DNA of 64,000 bases, from positions 682,001 through 746,000 of the forward strand of contig JAYKKR010000016.1 in NCBI GenBank assembly GCA_036971615.1, given 5' to 3'. The translations under genes were made by a program, and so were the position numbers. This stretch comes from Amyloporia xantha. Lineage: Eukaryota > Basidiomycota > Agaricomycetes > Polyporales > Adustoporiaceae. Positions 33,380 through 45,753 of this stretch are shown here, piece by piece. The notes under the pieces are model-generated. The model made no database searches and was not told the DNA's origin. It worked only from the letters and a program-made list of their open reading frames with translations. Every line of letters starts with the position of its first letter. Position 1 is the stretch's first letter.

Positions 33380-35775
33380 TCACAATGAGAGAACAGCACC
33401 GAAAATCCGACCGAGGAGCGACCGCCCTTCGCTATCTCGACCTGACGCCGAACCTTGCGAACCTAACTGCTCACTGTGCCCGTCTATCGCATCCGCCGCC
33501 GCCGGGACAGATTGCTCAGGGGTATCCGCACTCTCCGGCGTAGAAATGACCACAGACGGCATGTCTCCAGATACAGCCCGGCGTCCACTAAGGAACGTCC
33601 CAGGGCCATCATCTTCAACACTGCGGCTCCGAATATCTTCAGGATCGGATACCGCACGCGGGAGGTGACGCGGACGGCTGCTGGTCCGCTCACGGCCCAT
33701 ATCACCTTGCGCAGAGCCTTCCACCGCTCGTGCTACAACAACGTCAGTATCGGACATCTCCCTCCGCATCTTCTGTTGCGTGGACACAGCGGCAGATGCG
33801 CCTGATCGCCCACGACGACTCTCGCGGTGATGGCGGCCGGCTGTCGTGCTGCTCCACACTACACGACCGCGACCGTCAGTGAGGAAGGGTGGATCAGCAT
33901 CGTGGACGACCTCGGGAGGCGGTGGCGGTGGCACCAGCACATTTGTGCCCTCTCGACTAGGCTCGGGTCTAGAGGGTGACGGTGTAGGCTGACTGTCTCC
34001 GGAGTCCAGCGTCTCCGGGCGTAAAACCTCCAGCACCCTCCTGTTGAGATCTTCTGCGTCATGAAGCAAAGCTTCCGCCTCCCGGGAAATACGTTCGTCG
34101 TCTGAGACACGTCGTGGGTAATGAGTAGTCCTCATAATATGATGCGCAGGTTCTTCTTCGACCGCCGGGGCAACCACCGTGTCGGGTAGCTGGCGGAGAT
34201 CATCCAGGCTGCGGCTGACTTGATCGGTAGCGGCGTGCTCAGCCCTGTTCACGACAGTACTGAACCGAGAATGAGAATCCAAGGTAGTCCTACTCGCAGA
34301 CGATGGTGGCCTCGAAGTTGGCGCTTCGGTATTGACGTTCTCTTCGGGCATGGGAATAGGCAATGTCAATGCGGGCGACATTGGTCGTGAGGTCATGATA
34401 GGAATCTCTGAAGGAGGTAAAGGTGCAGCCACAGGAGGACCATCGCCCGCAGTTAGAGGAGTTGCTGTGCCAAAGCGATAAACTGTACGTCCACCGACTT
34501 CGTCTGCATGAACATTGTTCAAAATCTCGACCTGGATTGTCGAAATAGACGATGGTGATCAGACCTTATCGAGCGGACAAGTGGACGAAGCCGCATAGAC
34601 GTACCAACATATCCATTGTTTCCGCGAGTGGTGCCCCTTGAATATTGGTATGGCCATCAACACCTTCGCCAGGTTCGTCGCCGTCATTCAGTCCCATTTC
34701 TGAGTGATCGTCGTCGTCCACTGACAAACCAAAATCTGTGAAAGTAGCCCTGATGGCGTCCAGTGCTGCACCAAGATCGTCGAAGATGGAACCGAGAAAA
34801 TTGTGCGCGATCGATCTTTCTCTAAGACGGCGTTGATACATCTGCGCGAACATCAATGAACAAAGGCTGGTTGAGAGTCCGCGTGTGTCTTTACCCTCAT
34901 ATTGTGATTGACACCATGTTCAAATACGTAAGGAGTACCGTCCGCATTGAGGTGTTGATAGAAGCAATCCTTGCCAAAAGGGCAGAATCGATCGTCCGGC
35001 GACGACCTCTGGAAGTGACTACACAAGGCAGTCAACGTCACTGTACCAGCATGGAGAAACAGGTGTACGGACCGGCACGGTACCCTCGCCATACTCGCTT
35101 TGTATTGATCGATGATGGCATCCTTGCCCGGATGTCCCTCCGGGAAGAATTGGCTTGACGGCGTGACATAGCGAGACGCGGCGCGACACAAAGGACACTG
35201 TTTAGTCACTCCGGACGAGACCACGTCCTCTGACTTGCCATTGGGGTTACGCCATTCGCGGATGCACTGGGTAGCGCGGAGTGAGTCAGAATGATCAGTA
35301 GGAAACAGACCAATAATACCTGGACACAGAATATGTGACTACATCCACCTGCAAGAGATGAGCTCAACATGTTGAACAGGAGGACAATAACGCGTACCAA
35401 GGAGACCGTAGGTGACCGGTTTCTCGTAGCAAATGCAACACAGGTGATCCTCTTCCTCATTTGCAGGAAGTGCTACTACCTCCTCTGGTCGCCCGGTGGA
35501 GGTACTCGGAATGACATGTTGGAACCAGCACTGATCGCCTCGACGACAGTATCCCGCTGCATAAAACTTGCAGGTTTTATTGCGGTCGAAAGGCGTTAAC
35601 TTCTCAGATTCGCCATGGAGGAACTTGCAGTTGTTGCCGGCAAAACAGCCTCTTGATGTATTACTACGAGAGAACATTGAGAAGTCTGTCTGTGTGGCGG
35701 CTACGTGGTACGAATGACTCACTAGTAACGACATATTCCTCTGGGTTTAGAAGTCACTGGTCGTTCAGAGCTCAT
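33380..35775 (-). CDS. Makorin-like CCCH/RING E3 ubiquitin ligase with long tail
   Basis: Seven exons (35775-35723, 35663-35398, 35348-35320, 35266-35073, 35018-34895, 34841-34605, 34531-33380) give 684 residues. Two CCCH fingers open the protein: CRYYNTSRGCFAGNNCKFLH (split by intron 1) and CKFYAAGYCRRGDQCWFQH. A C3HC4 RING follows (CCICYEKPVTYGLLGGCSH, FCVQCIREW, CPLCR), then a third CCCH finger (CPFGKDCFYQH). This order is the makorin arrangement; makorins are RNA-associated E3 ligases. The exon holding GGCSHIFCVQ is 29 nt. The last exon encodes about 380 residues of Ser/Pro/Arg-rich disordered sequence in phase with the domain part, roughly doubling the usual length. I found no stop or splice alternative that would end the protein earlier. 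Confidence 0.88.
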
Positions 35776-36240
35776 AAGCCAGAGGTGGCCGGTGTGCAGT
35801 TACTAGTAGCTCCTCAAGAGAAGAGCAGGAAGAAATCAGACAAATGGAATGCAGAAAGAAAGAGAAGGCAATGAGTTAGATTAGGATGAGCCAGGTAATG
35901 GTGATGGTAAGGGTATGAGAGCGGATAGCGCACGTAGCCGCCGGACTGCATGCTAATAATCACCACGAGGATCGAGTCGCCTTTTCGAGGGTGCTTAGTC
36001 ATCAAAGTGATCGGAGGTTGTGCCATGCTATCACGTGAGAGTAGCGACCAAGGGCCTGAGGTGCGACTTTGCCATTTGGTTCTTGTCTTGATCCTGCTCG
36101 TCGAGTTGTCGACTATAGCTCCATCTTCTGTTGCGATTTTCTGAGCGCGGAAATTAACCCCTTCTTCAGATTGTCTTTTATCCCCATTATATAGAGCATA
36201 TACTGCCCATACATCCCGAGCAAGGACAACTCGGAACATC
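35776..36240. other. Divergent promoter region, makorin / Ada1
   Basis: A 465-bp gap between two divergent start codons. No coding frame recognised. Confidence 0.5.
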
Positions 36241-37358
36241 ATGTCTCTCCCGTCCACCACAACAACCAGACACCAATTAGTTACTGCGCTCGGTCACAAG
36301 GCACCTGCTTATTGGGCGGTCCTGCGGGAGTATCTGGCTGCTCGGATATCGCGCACAGAGTTTGACGAGCAGGTCAAGGAACTGCTCGACACCACACATC
36401 TTGGTATGCACTGGTGAATTCCAAAATACCCGTCGTATCTAAAACCGATTGTCGTAGTTCTATTGCATAACTCCCTCATTGTATCTCTGTTTGACACCTC
36501 GGCCCACCTTGCACCTCCAACACCGCCGCCGGATGTTCCTAAACCCCCACCACGCAAACGCCGCCGCACACTCCCCTACCAAGGCTCTGAACACTCGGAC
36601 ACAACATCACTCAGATCTTCTCGGCTCAAGAGATGGACTGTTGGACTGGGTAGGCAAGAGCGAGATCGTATACGGCATTTAGATTCGTACGCCGTAGCTC
36701 TGGACCGCCGTCCTCAACCACATCGAGACGAGGTTGTTGCAGAGCGGGGAGTGCAGCTCTTGCCTGAGCGCGGAGGTACGTTGATGTTATTCCATTGAAC
36801 TGATTGCGTTTCAAGAATGTTTATCCACAGAGCCCCCCGGTAGCCGACTACCCCTGCACCTCGCTTCTGTGTCGCGCGGATTCACCCTCCAGCACATTTC
36901 CGATCGCATCAACTTGATATCAGCACAACACAACCTTGGTGCGCCTTCAAAATTAGTTTCTTCGTTGATGATGTTGGCATTTGAGGTGGGTGACTTACCC
37001 TCAGTGCTTCGCCACGTTACCTACTTGTGGTCTTGTACAGGCCAAAGTGAAGCAACTGATCAGCCACGCTTTGTCCTTGACATCCACATCGCACGCAATT
37101 TCATCAATTCGTACGTCTTCACGGAACAGCAATAACTACATCCTGCCTGTCTCAGCTTTCGACACCCTCTTCACCGTCTCTCCCGCTGTCCTGCCGAACA
37201 GGTCGGCGGCCGCAATGCGAATGGCGCTTGGTGACAACGATGCGCTCGACGAAGAATTCCCACTAAAGGACAGGGAGGTTCATGACCAAAAATGGCAGAT
37301 ATTCGCCCTGCTCAGCGAGAGAAGTACTGTGAAAGATGCATTACGGACGTTGCGGTGA
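36241..37358 (+). CDS. HFI1: Ada1/Hfi1-type SAGA complex subunit
   Basis: Five exons (36241-36403, 36458-36775, 36831-36985, 37041-37110, 37156-37358) give 302 residues. The N-terminus ALGHKAPAYWAVLREYLAAR is followed by FDEQVKELLDTTHLVLLHNS and LIVSLFD, the conserved N-terminal block of Hfi1/Ada1. A basic Pro-rich segment (PPPRKRRRTLP) and a histone-fold-like region (LMMLAFEAKVKQLISHALSL) come next. Hfi1/Ada1 pairs with Taf12 in the SAGA coactivator core in the nucleus. The fourth intron (37111-37155) is only 45 nt and in frame, so it might be retained, but its GTACGT donor is strong. A second SAGA/TFIID subunit gene (TAF10) lies 5 kb away. Confidence 0.8.
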
Positions 37359-37638
37359 CAATTGTTCGAGTGGGCATGTGGTCTAGTTTGTCGAGCATGG
37401 ACAAGATTTAGGGACAGGTGATGTCTTTTTTCTGTGAATTATATCGATACCCCTCCGATGTGGCTGCGATCGTAGACTTTTGTGTCCCGGGACTTCCGGC
37501 CCGTGCCTGACTATGACATACTCTGGCAAATGATTGCTTCCGACGGGTCACCGAGTATCTGTTGCTGGGCCGTTATAAGATTCGACGTGTTCGAGGGGCT
37601 TTCGGCGTCCCTCCTCTTCTGAAACCATACAGCTGACA

Positions 37639-39225
37639 ATGGCATCCGTTCAACCCTTTGTGCTGCGCTGGGGCGTGATCTCCACCGGCAGGATTGCCAT
37701 GGAGTTCATGAAGGTCAGCATACTGTGCAGCTCTTTGTTACAGTATCCTAACTCATTCTTACCTCTAGGATTGCCTCGTCAACCCCGCGACGTTCGTATA
37801 AGTCTAGCATACTGTTCCATCCGTTAATCGACCTGCTTTGATTGGATGTTAGACGTGGAACGACTGACGTTTTCCACAAAGTAGTCGCAGTGGGCTCGCG
37901 TCATGGTAATGTACAGAAAGCGAAGGAGTTCATCGTTGCCTACGGCGCCGGTGAGTCAATCAAGGCGTATGGTACCTACGAAGAGGTCTTCGCAGACGAG
38001 GTGCGCGCTCTATCCAAACCTACCCCGCATTCTCCGAGGTTCTTCCGTTCACATACCCCACCTTCTCATGAATAGGAAATCGACGCTATCTATATCGGTG
38101 CGCATCTCATGTGTTACCGTCAGATTAGTGGCCTGATGACCACTCCATTTCAGGTTCTCCTCACACGCAACACTACGAGAACGCTCTTGCTGCGCTGCTC
38201 GCCGGCAAGCATGTTCTGTGCGAGAAAGCGACTACGTCTAATGCCGCTGAGCTGCGACACCTACTGAGAATCGCGAAGGAGAAGAACCTCTTCTTCATGG
38301 AAGCGATGTGGACGCGCTTCCAGCCGCTCACCAAGGAGGTCAAGCGGATTGCGGAAGAGGGCACCTTGGGAGACCCTGTTGTATTGCACGCTGACTTGTC
38401 GCACGACTTCGACTTGGAAAGTATGCGCGAGGTCTCATTTGTTCCTTGTCTGTGAAAGTTCATCACGACATTTGCAGACATCTCAAAGAGCCACAGAATG
38501 CTTGACCCGCGTCTTGGCGGAGGAGCTCTACTGGATTTGTACGTCTGCCTTCACAGTACGTTGTTCAATCCAAAAGCTGACGTCTCTCAGGGGACCTTAC
38601 CCAATGATCTGGGTGCGAGCCAAATTACAAAATGCCCACACACACATATCTAACTATGAGTATCGCCTTAGGCCGTGCTCGCTCTGTATGAGCACCCATC
38701 GAACCAAAAGGCGTTGCCCACTAGCGTAACTGCCTCAATGATCAAGACCCCAATCACTGGTGTCGACAGCAACACCAGTTGGACGTTGAACTTCACCTCA
38801 ACACTCCGTGCACAGGCAGTCCTTAGCTGCAGCATGAATGTCCCTACAGCTCACTTCGGCGCGACTATTCGCTACCGCAACGGCAACATCATCATCGGCA
38901 CACCGATCTTCAAGCCTACCTCATTCACCGTGCAGTACTTTGACAGCCCTGGCAGTGGCGTTATCGCGCGCGAGGAGAAGCGGACGTTCCACTACGTCGG
39001 CGGTGGCTGGCACTTTGAAGCTGACGAGGTCGCCAGGTGTGTGCGAGATGGCAAGTTGGAGAGCGATCTCTGGGGTCACGACAAGAGTCTCCTCTTGATG
39101 GAGACTTTCGACGAGGTCAGCAAAGGTTGAGATAAGTTGCTGCTATGCGCTAACGTTTCTTACCCGAATAGGTGCGCCGGCAAGGAGGGTACAAGCTTCC
39201 TGACGGCGTGGAAAAGGTCTTCTAA
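37639..39225 (+). CDS. Gfo/Idh/MocA oxidoreductase, dihydrodiol/xylose dehydrogenase type
   Basis: Multi-exon gene from ATG 37639 to TAA 39223-39225. Conserved segments in order: LRWGVISTGRIAMEFMK (NAD(P)-binding Rossmann start), DVFHKVVAVGSRHGNVQKA, AYGTYEEVFADEEIDAIYIG, SPHTQHYENALAALLAGKHV, LCEKATTSNAAEL (active-site EK), FFMEAMWTRFQP, LGDPVVLHADL, SHRMLDPRLGGGALLDLGPY, then a beta-sheet substrate domain and RRQGGYKLPDGVEKVF at the end. The EKP-like motif reads EKA here. This matches dimeric dihydrodiol dehydrogenase and NADP-dependent D-xylose 1-dehydrogenase. Such enzymes oxidise sugars or trans-dihydrodiols; the actual substrate is not determinable. Cytosolic; no signal seen. Confidence 0.85.
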
Positions 39226-39661
39226 TCATCCAGGGGCTAAGCAGAAACGGCAGTGCAGTACTTGTACAATGACATGTATCAACATATCAGGTGTGTAGGA
39301 ATATACTGTGGATCAGTTTTGCACTCTGTGGGCATCAATGACAGACTCGGTCGAATACCGCGGACTACGAAATGTTAACTTGCCGTTCGCGGAACGTAGC
39401 ATGGACCTCTGAAGCACTCTTCTGTCTGTGGGCCGAATCGAGACGTGCACAAAGGGAGTCTATGGCGAGGTGATCAAGCGTGCTTGTGCTTTGTCCGTGG
39501 CGAGCACAGGCCGCCGGCGCTTTGCCCGCTTTGTCCCTGCCACTGACTCGCTCTTTGTCCTTTGAGTAATCATAAAAGTAAATACTCTCTTTCAGTGCTC
39601 TCCACGCTGACCCTTACGTTCCCTCATCGTCGTCTCACTTTGCCACACGAATACTTCGACC
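39226..39661. other. Intergenic, nothing recognised
   Basis: 436 bp between a stop codon and the next start; no frame or repeat supported. Confidence 0.5.
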
Positions 39662-41491
39662 ATGCCGTGAGTGCAAAGCCTTGCCATTCTGGCTTGACTC
39701 TTTCATGCTAACAGCACCTCTGTTAGCGACTTACCAGATATCGACCTCGATGCGCTTCAGCCGTCGGACGAGGTATCCATCATGAGGCGGAAACTGGAAC
39801 GAAGAATTTTCCTCCTCGATGTCATTACCCTACAGATCAAAAACCACCTCAACCAACTCACGCCGATAGGGAAACTTCCTCCCGAACTGCTGGAAGAGGT
39901 TTTCAAGCATCACGTAGCTCATTGTATCGCCGACTACGAAGATGGCTCGTCCTGCGCAAACATGTCGTGGATTCAGGTCTCGCATGTCTGCGCGCATTGG
40001 CGTTCGGTTGCCCTCGGCTGTCCTCAACTCTGGCTTCGTGTCGTTGTCACCTCAAATCCAAGTCCGGCATGGATTAGGGAAGTGTTGAGACGCTCGAAGG
40101 GTATGCCAATATCCATCGCTGCCGACATCGCTACCCATGTTACGTCGACGCGTCAAGTTCCCAACGCGAGGATCGAAACACTCAAGCGACTTCTGTGCAA
40201 AGAGAGTTCACGCCTCCGGGAAGTTCGCATTTCTGCGCCTTTGCATTCGATTCGAGGCCTCCTCAAGTCGATAGGCAAGCCCGCCCCTCATCTTACGTCA
40301 ATTGTCGTCAGAGAATCCGGCACCTACTGGTGCATCGCAGGACCGTCAATGCTGAAGACACTGTCTGCCGATAGCAGTCGGACGCTGCAGCGTTTAGAAC
40401 TTGTCGACCTCCCCTTCTCTTGGGATTCTCTCGCGTCCTTTGTTGCGCTCAGACATCTCAAGATCGTGCGACCTGGATATATGGACAAACCGCTCATGCG
40501 TGGTGTTTTCGACGCTTTGGAGAAGCTGCCTCTTCTACAGACTCTCGATTTGGACAATGCCCTGCCCGCGCTCTCAGAGCGTTTCGACGGCCTGCCGGTT
40601 GCTTCTCGCATCGTCAATTTGCCCGACTTGCAATGTGTGCGTCTGAATGCGGGCACCGTTGACTGTGCAAACTTTCTCGACCGGTTGTCGTTCTCTGCGG
40701 ATGCCACGATCGCGTGTTTTTGCACAGACGCGAGGGGGGCAGCATATCTCGGTGCAGCTCTTGCAGCCCAGCTGTCCCAGGCGGTTCCGTTGCGGACCAT
40801 GTCGATGCAGATCGACGAGTACGCCAGGCTACGTTTCTTTGATACTGAGGTACCCCTCGAATCCAGCCCCCGAACGAGCAAGCTTGACATTACGCTCCAG
40901 ACCAAGCAGATCGAAGGTTCTGTCCTGGATTGGGCGATCACTATCTGCAACGCCTTATCTCTCCCGGCTGTCCGCACATTGGAAGTGTCGCTGATACGAA
41001 CGGAACTCGGATCTGTGGCACGGTGGGTGGAGATGTTCGGAGGCATGAAGGAGCTGGCTACGTTACGCGTCTGCGGCCCATCGCGCGGAAGACTCCCAGA
41101 AATCCTGCGCCTGCGTATGCCTGATGATGCAGCACGAGAATCTCCGTTCCTCTTCCCTCGCTTGAAGGTCTTGGAAGTGGATTCCCTGCGCGTGCGAAAT
41201 GAAGAGAAATATGGGGACGACGTCGCAGGGTTCACGCAGGACTTGCGAGCTTCGCTGGATGAGCGTCGAGCGAATGGGATAGGGATCCACCGACTGGCTG
41301 TTCTTCAGTGGATCTCTACTTGGGTGGACAACCATTTCATGCTAATCAAACTGTTGAAGTCCTCGGTACCGTCGATCTTCAAGGCAGACGGTCGAGGAAG
41401 GTTGATGGAGGTGAAGACAGAAGATGCAGGTGAGGATGACGTTGTCTCCTCCCATGCTCCTGCCTCAACATCCATTACCGGAACAGAGTGA
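39662..41491 (+). CDS. F-box-like protein with tiny first exon
   Basis: The first coding exon is ATGCC only (39662-39666). A 48-nt intron leads to one long exon (39715-41491), giving 593 residues starting MPTSVSDLPDIDLDALQPSD. This precedes a coiled coil and the F-box-like segment IGKLPPELLEEVFKHHVAH, then WIQVSHVCAHWRSVALGCPQ, a classic agaric F-box arrangement. The remainder has leucine-rich segments (LQTLDLDNALPALSERF, LPDLQCVRLNAG). Likely an SCF adaptor with unknown substrate. If the tiny exon is not used, the first ATG of the long exon is 39782, which still keeps the F-box. Confidence 0.75.
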
Positions 41492-42456
41492 GAAGTGCTT
41501 TCGAGAGAAGATATATGTCTTGTATTAGCTCTCATCTGATCCATTCATCCCAATACATTCTTATGCATCACGGAGTGCACGCAGTACGAAAGACAGTATT
41601 TTGATCACCATACACGTCGATCATTTGGAGACAGAATATGGCGTTCGTAATGAACTCAGTCTTGACTCAGCCCTATCTGAAATGACGGTCACTAAAAGTT
41701 CGATACTGCTCACCGTTGGAAGATGAAGCCCTCACAATTGAATGAATCATATCGGACGCTCACATAAATCATAACAGGCAGAAAGACGACTGAAATTGAC
41801 CATGCGCAAATACAATTTAGACATAGGCTACGAATACACATACACATAAACTCCTCCCCGCTCACAACGAGGCACTCCATCCTCGTACCACGTAAGACTG
41901 CATATAATTACCGTAACATGCTCAGCCCCGTACCCTTCGAGCGTATTTCAACGCTGCGGAAAATCCGCGAGACCAGATCTGTTATGGATTTCGTCAGAAC
42001 AGTTGTTTCCGAACCACTCCAAAGTATATAGAAAGCGAAAAGTCAGAAAAGCGAACAACTGGCCAAAGCAAGCAGTTCGAAGGTAGCTGAGATAGTGTTC
42101 TGCACCGCAGGATAACCCTGCTAAAGCCAAATGCCTCAAACATCATATGGAAAATAAAACGGTACACAATGATCTGAAGTGAGATTGTGAAACTTACATA
42201 GTGGTAACTGAATAAGACTTCAGTCACCGTAAGACATGAAAGATTCTGTGAAATAATCGAGAATGTCTGCTCAGCAAAGTCGACGGTTTGACAAAGAAAT
42301 AGCAAAGATACGGTATTGGCGCTGGCCTGGCGTTAAAACAGCGGCAGTTTCTTCCCACGCCCTAAGCGCAATTGGCGCTCGCGGTGCCACCGTCACTCCC
42401 AACCTCCTCCCACCTACCAGTAACCACACAGTGCACATCCCAGCCGATACATAGCT
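41492..42456. other. Gene-poor stretch
   Basis: About 965 bp, AT-richer than its neighbours. A minus-strand frame at 42305-41994 is Phe/Leu/Ser-rich with no motif and is probably chance. Confidence 0.45.
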
Positions 42457-43177
42457 ATGTCGACCCCGTTCTCAGATGCTTCCCAAAATGTCGGATACTA
42501 CCCGCCTACACCTGCTCCTCAGCAGCCGACGCCGGGACCATCCCAGGTCGCTAGCAGTTCGGCCCAACCACAGCCACCGTCCCGTCAGGCCGCAGAAGAG
42601 GCACGCAAGGACAGGACGTTGGCAGAATTCCTTCTCATGCTGGATGACTATGAACCCTTGGTACGTTGCGGCTGCGGTTGTGGGTGTTGGCCACGGCATG
42701 CCTGGGCGAGGGGAGACGGAATGCGCGGATGGAGCGCTCGGTGTTGACCTGCGTTTGTCTTCCAGATACCCAACGAAGTGACGGACTACTACCTGCAGCG
42801 TGTGGGCTTTGACTGTGAAGACGTTCGCCTGTAAGTAATACGACTGGGGTTGACCTGGGGGAGCAGGGATCGCTGAGCCTTGTACCCCGCCACAGAAAAC
42901 GACTCTTGTCCCTGGCGGCGCAAAAGTTCGTCTCCGACATTGCAGCGGATGCATACCAACATGCACGCATAAGAGCAAATGCTGCAGGAGGTCGTGCTCG
43001 TACGACCCAGTCTGGACCAGCCTCTGCTCGGGTGAGTAAACTTCCAACTACAAGCTATCGATGGTTGATCCCACGGTCCCGAAGGACAAGACAAAGACCA
43101 CGTTAATGATGGAGGATCTGAGTGCGGCTCTTGCGGAATACGGGATCACTTCAAGAAAACCCGAGTTCTATATGTGA
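42457..43177 (+). CDS. TAF10: TFIID/SAGA subunit TAF10
   Basis: Four exons (42457-42660, 42766-42830, 42896-43031, 43085-43177) give 165 residues. After a Pro/Gln/Ser-rich N-terminus come the diagnostic histone-fold helices: LAEFLLMLDDYEPLIPNEVT, DYYLQRVGFDCEDVRL, KRLLSLAAQKFVSDIAADAY, QHARIRANAAGGRAR, then LMMEDLSAALAEYGI and the conserved C-terminus RKPEFYM. TAF10 is shared by TFIID and SAGA, pairing with TAF3, TAF8 or SPT7 through the histone fold. All junctions are in phase and the length suits a fungal TAF10. Its partner-complex gene Ada1 is nearby, probably by chance. Confidence 0.95.
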
Positions 43178-43923
43178 GATGGCGGGGAGGATGATACCTC
43201 GTGCAAGAATATCTGGACATTGTCATTTGTACGTTGTATTTGTGCTTTTGAGATTCACTCAGCATGTGTATTTTATTGCAATGCCATTGATGTTCCCTAT
43301 TACTGAAAGCTGACTTGTTGAGACCGTCGGTCTATAGGCATATCGCTTCTGCAGTGCCGATTGAAAACCGGTTTATATTCCTTATGTTTTTCGAAGAGCG
43401 TATGCCTATCTGCAGCGACTGCTTTCTCACTTGATGTAAACTAGGATCACAATGCAATTGCTTTTGTCGTCGATTGGTATCACATAAGGCGTGCCAGTCA
43501 GAGTAGAGACATTACATCTACCTCACGCCGCTGCGGGTCTCGCGATGCGTCAATGATGAATCGGACGTTGCTGACTGGAGAGCATGGGAACGAATCCACA
43601 GATTTTGACCACATCTCTCGAAAGTTTATCTGCGAATTCTGGATGGCCATCAACGACTCGGAGACGTCATCCTAGCACATAGCAGCCGTATCACACAGAG
43701 ATGAGATCATGCAGACGAGTGAGTCTAGAGCGCGCAATACTGCAGGCGCGTTATACGCATAGATTTTGTCGCGACTTTGCGTCCATGTGTGCAGAGAACA
43801 TAGGGCAATAAGGCAGAATCGTACGTCCAGGATGATATGAACTTGGACCCGGAGGGATGCGCACTCACAGCAGGACACATCATGTAGCAGGGAAAGTCGA
43901 TATTAATATAGTAACTGTAGCTG
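43178..43923. other. Convergent intergenic region
   Basis: About 745 bp between two converging 3' ends. No supported frame, RNA gene or repeat. Confidence 0.5.
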
Positions 43924-45267
43924 TTAATCCTCTCGTATGGCGGCCTCTGCGGAAATTGCATCAGATCCGTAATACAGCCCAAACCGGACAAAGAGACTCA
44001 CTGAAGAATTCATATGACAGCCAGCATAGCGCATTGCTCGGCATGAAGGTGAGCACGCGGGGCGCAAGACCGCGCGTGAAGCCCTTCCACCCATCCCGCG
44101 CCCATATGATCCTGAACGCGTCCATCATCCCCCGCGAATTCCGGATCTCCGTATCCTGTGACGAGCCCCGCGTCTGAAGCAGCGTCTTCGCCACGTCCAG
44201 CGGCGTCGTCACCGCGCCCGCGACGCCGCCCGCGAGCCCACCCGAGATGATGTGCGTCGCGGGCGAGTACACGCCCGACGGGTTGAGCAGCGCCTTGAGC
44301 TGCTCGTATGCCGTGAACTGCACGGCGGTGAAGGGGACGGTCATGGTGAGCGTGGTGGGGTAGGAGACGTAGAAGGCGGAGAGGCCCTCGGTGCGGTAGA
44401 CGGTGCGCGCGCAGGTGATGGCGGAGCGGAACTCAGATTGGTGTACCTGCATCCGTTGCTTGATCACTGTAAGCAAGCGTCGGTGGTCGGCGGGGCAATC
44501 GCTTGGTGGAGTGATCAGTGATCTCACCGTCAAATGGGTTCATCAGAGCGTCGCTTGCGATGGTCGCCGACGCTCCTGCAAATGCTGGTTATGTGGCGAA
44601 TAGTGGGCGTATCGACGGTTTTTCGATAGGTCAGTAGAAGGACAAAATAGTAAGGATAGCACAGCGACATACATGTCGCCAGCCATTGATTCCGGCCTCC
44701 TTGCTGGTTGCCTCCCGCCAGCTCCTTCACGGCCTCGTACGCCCCAAAGTGTACCGCGTGCGCTGGGCCTGCGCCCATGATCACTGACGATACACCACGC
44801 CATAACGCCCTCATCCCCTCCGTCGACGATATCCGCGTGAAGGCGTTCCCGATGCCAGTGTACACCGCCGATGGTGATGTTGCAAACACTTGCATTCGAG
44901 TCTGAGTAGCGAGTAGACACAAGTCGTCATCCGTTTGAGCATAAACGCCCAAGTGAGAAAAAGCAGGAAAATGACCCACTTTGATGCTGTCTACCGGGAA
45001 CATGACTGCATGTTCTGTGATGCCAGCCTAAAGACAATCCCCATCAATATTTCGATGCGTCCTGGTCAATCCGAGTTGCAGGGGTGGTCTCTGTTCCTCC
45101 CGGATTGCGCAGTCACTCACCAGCGCACCAGCCATCATGTTCACCTATCGTTCGGACAGCACATGAGCGTCATCCTCTCCACCTGAACGTGTGTACGGTC
45201 GACGACTCACAGCAAGGCCCGCATTGGGGTCCAACCCCTCGTACTCAATCTCTCCTACGACTTCCAT
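43924..45267 (-). CDS. Mitoferrin-type mitochondrial iron carrier (Mrs3/4)
   Basis: Seven exons (45267-45211, 45144-45121, 45027-44980, 44901-44673, 44584-44528, 44466-44002, 43946-43924) give 300 residues. The three carrier repeats each carry the PX[DE]XX[KR] signature: MFPVDSIKTRMQ, MNPFDVIKQRMQ and TTPLDVAKTLLQ. NMMAGALAGITEHAVMFP and SFAGASATIASDALMNPFD are typical of mitoferrins, as is the KQRMQVHQS segment. It would import ferrous iron across the inner mitochondrial membrane for Fe-S and heme synthesis. The second exon is only 24 nt and the last 23 nt. Six transmembrane helices are expected; no cleavable presequence is needed. Confidence 0.92.
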
Positions 45268-45753
45268 GATTGCAGGAAGTGTCTCGACTAAATCGGCGGG
45301 CTTCAGGAGCGACAGGGCGGGCGACAGAGGGGGGTGCGGCGTGAAAAGTTATTCCGGCAAGAGTAAGAGAGAGGAGTCACCGTCCACTGCGCTGCGGTAT
45401 ATATAGCGCGTCAGTTCCGCTGGCCTATGAGCGTGCGGGCGAGCGGGCCCGTTGGACTGAAATTGGGAGCTTTATACTGGTGGATCAGGAGGAACCAGGA
45501 AGGCAGGAGGGATGAAGCGTGGCAAACTTAATTCACGTCCGAGACGGTACTAGTGCGCACACTCGCAGCTCAGGGCCCGTGCCAGCGCAGATAGGGACAA
45601 GTCAACAAGAAAATAAGCAAATGGCTGTTCCGTCGGATATATACATTGCGGATCCGCACGATCGCCCGTAACACACACAACCCCGACGACAGCCTACAGA
45701 CGCGTTCTCTATTTGCATTCCACCGTGCTCCCCCAGGTATTTGCCCACAGAAA
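45268..45753. other. Intergenic, nothing recognised
   Basis: Promoter side of the mitoferrin gene; 486 bp with no frame or repeat supported. Confidence 0.5.

Noticed and set aside
41994..42305. 103-codon minus-strand frame rich in Phe and Leu
   Set aside because: Low-complexity hydrophobic translation of AT-rich DNA, no motif, no splice partners, poor codon pattern.
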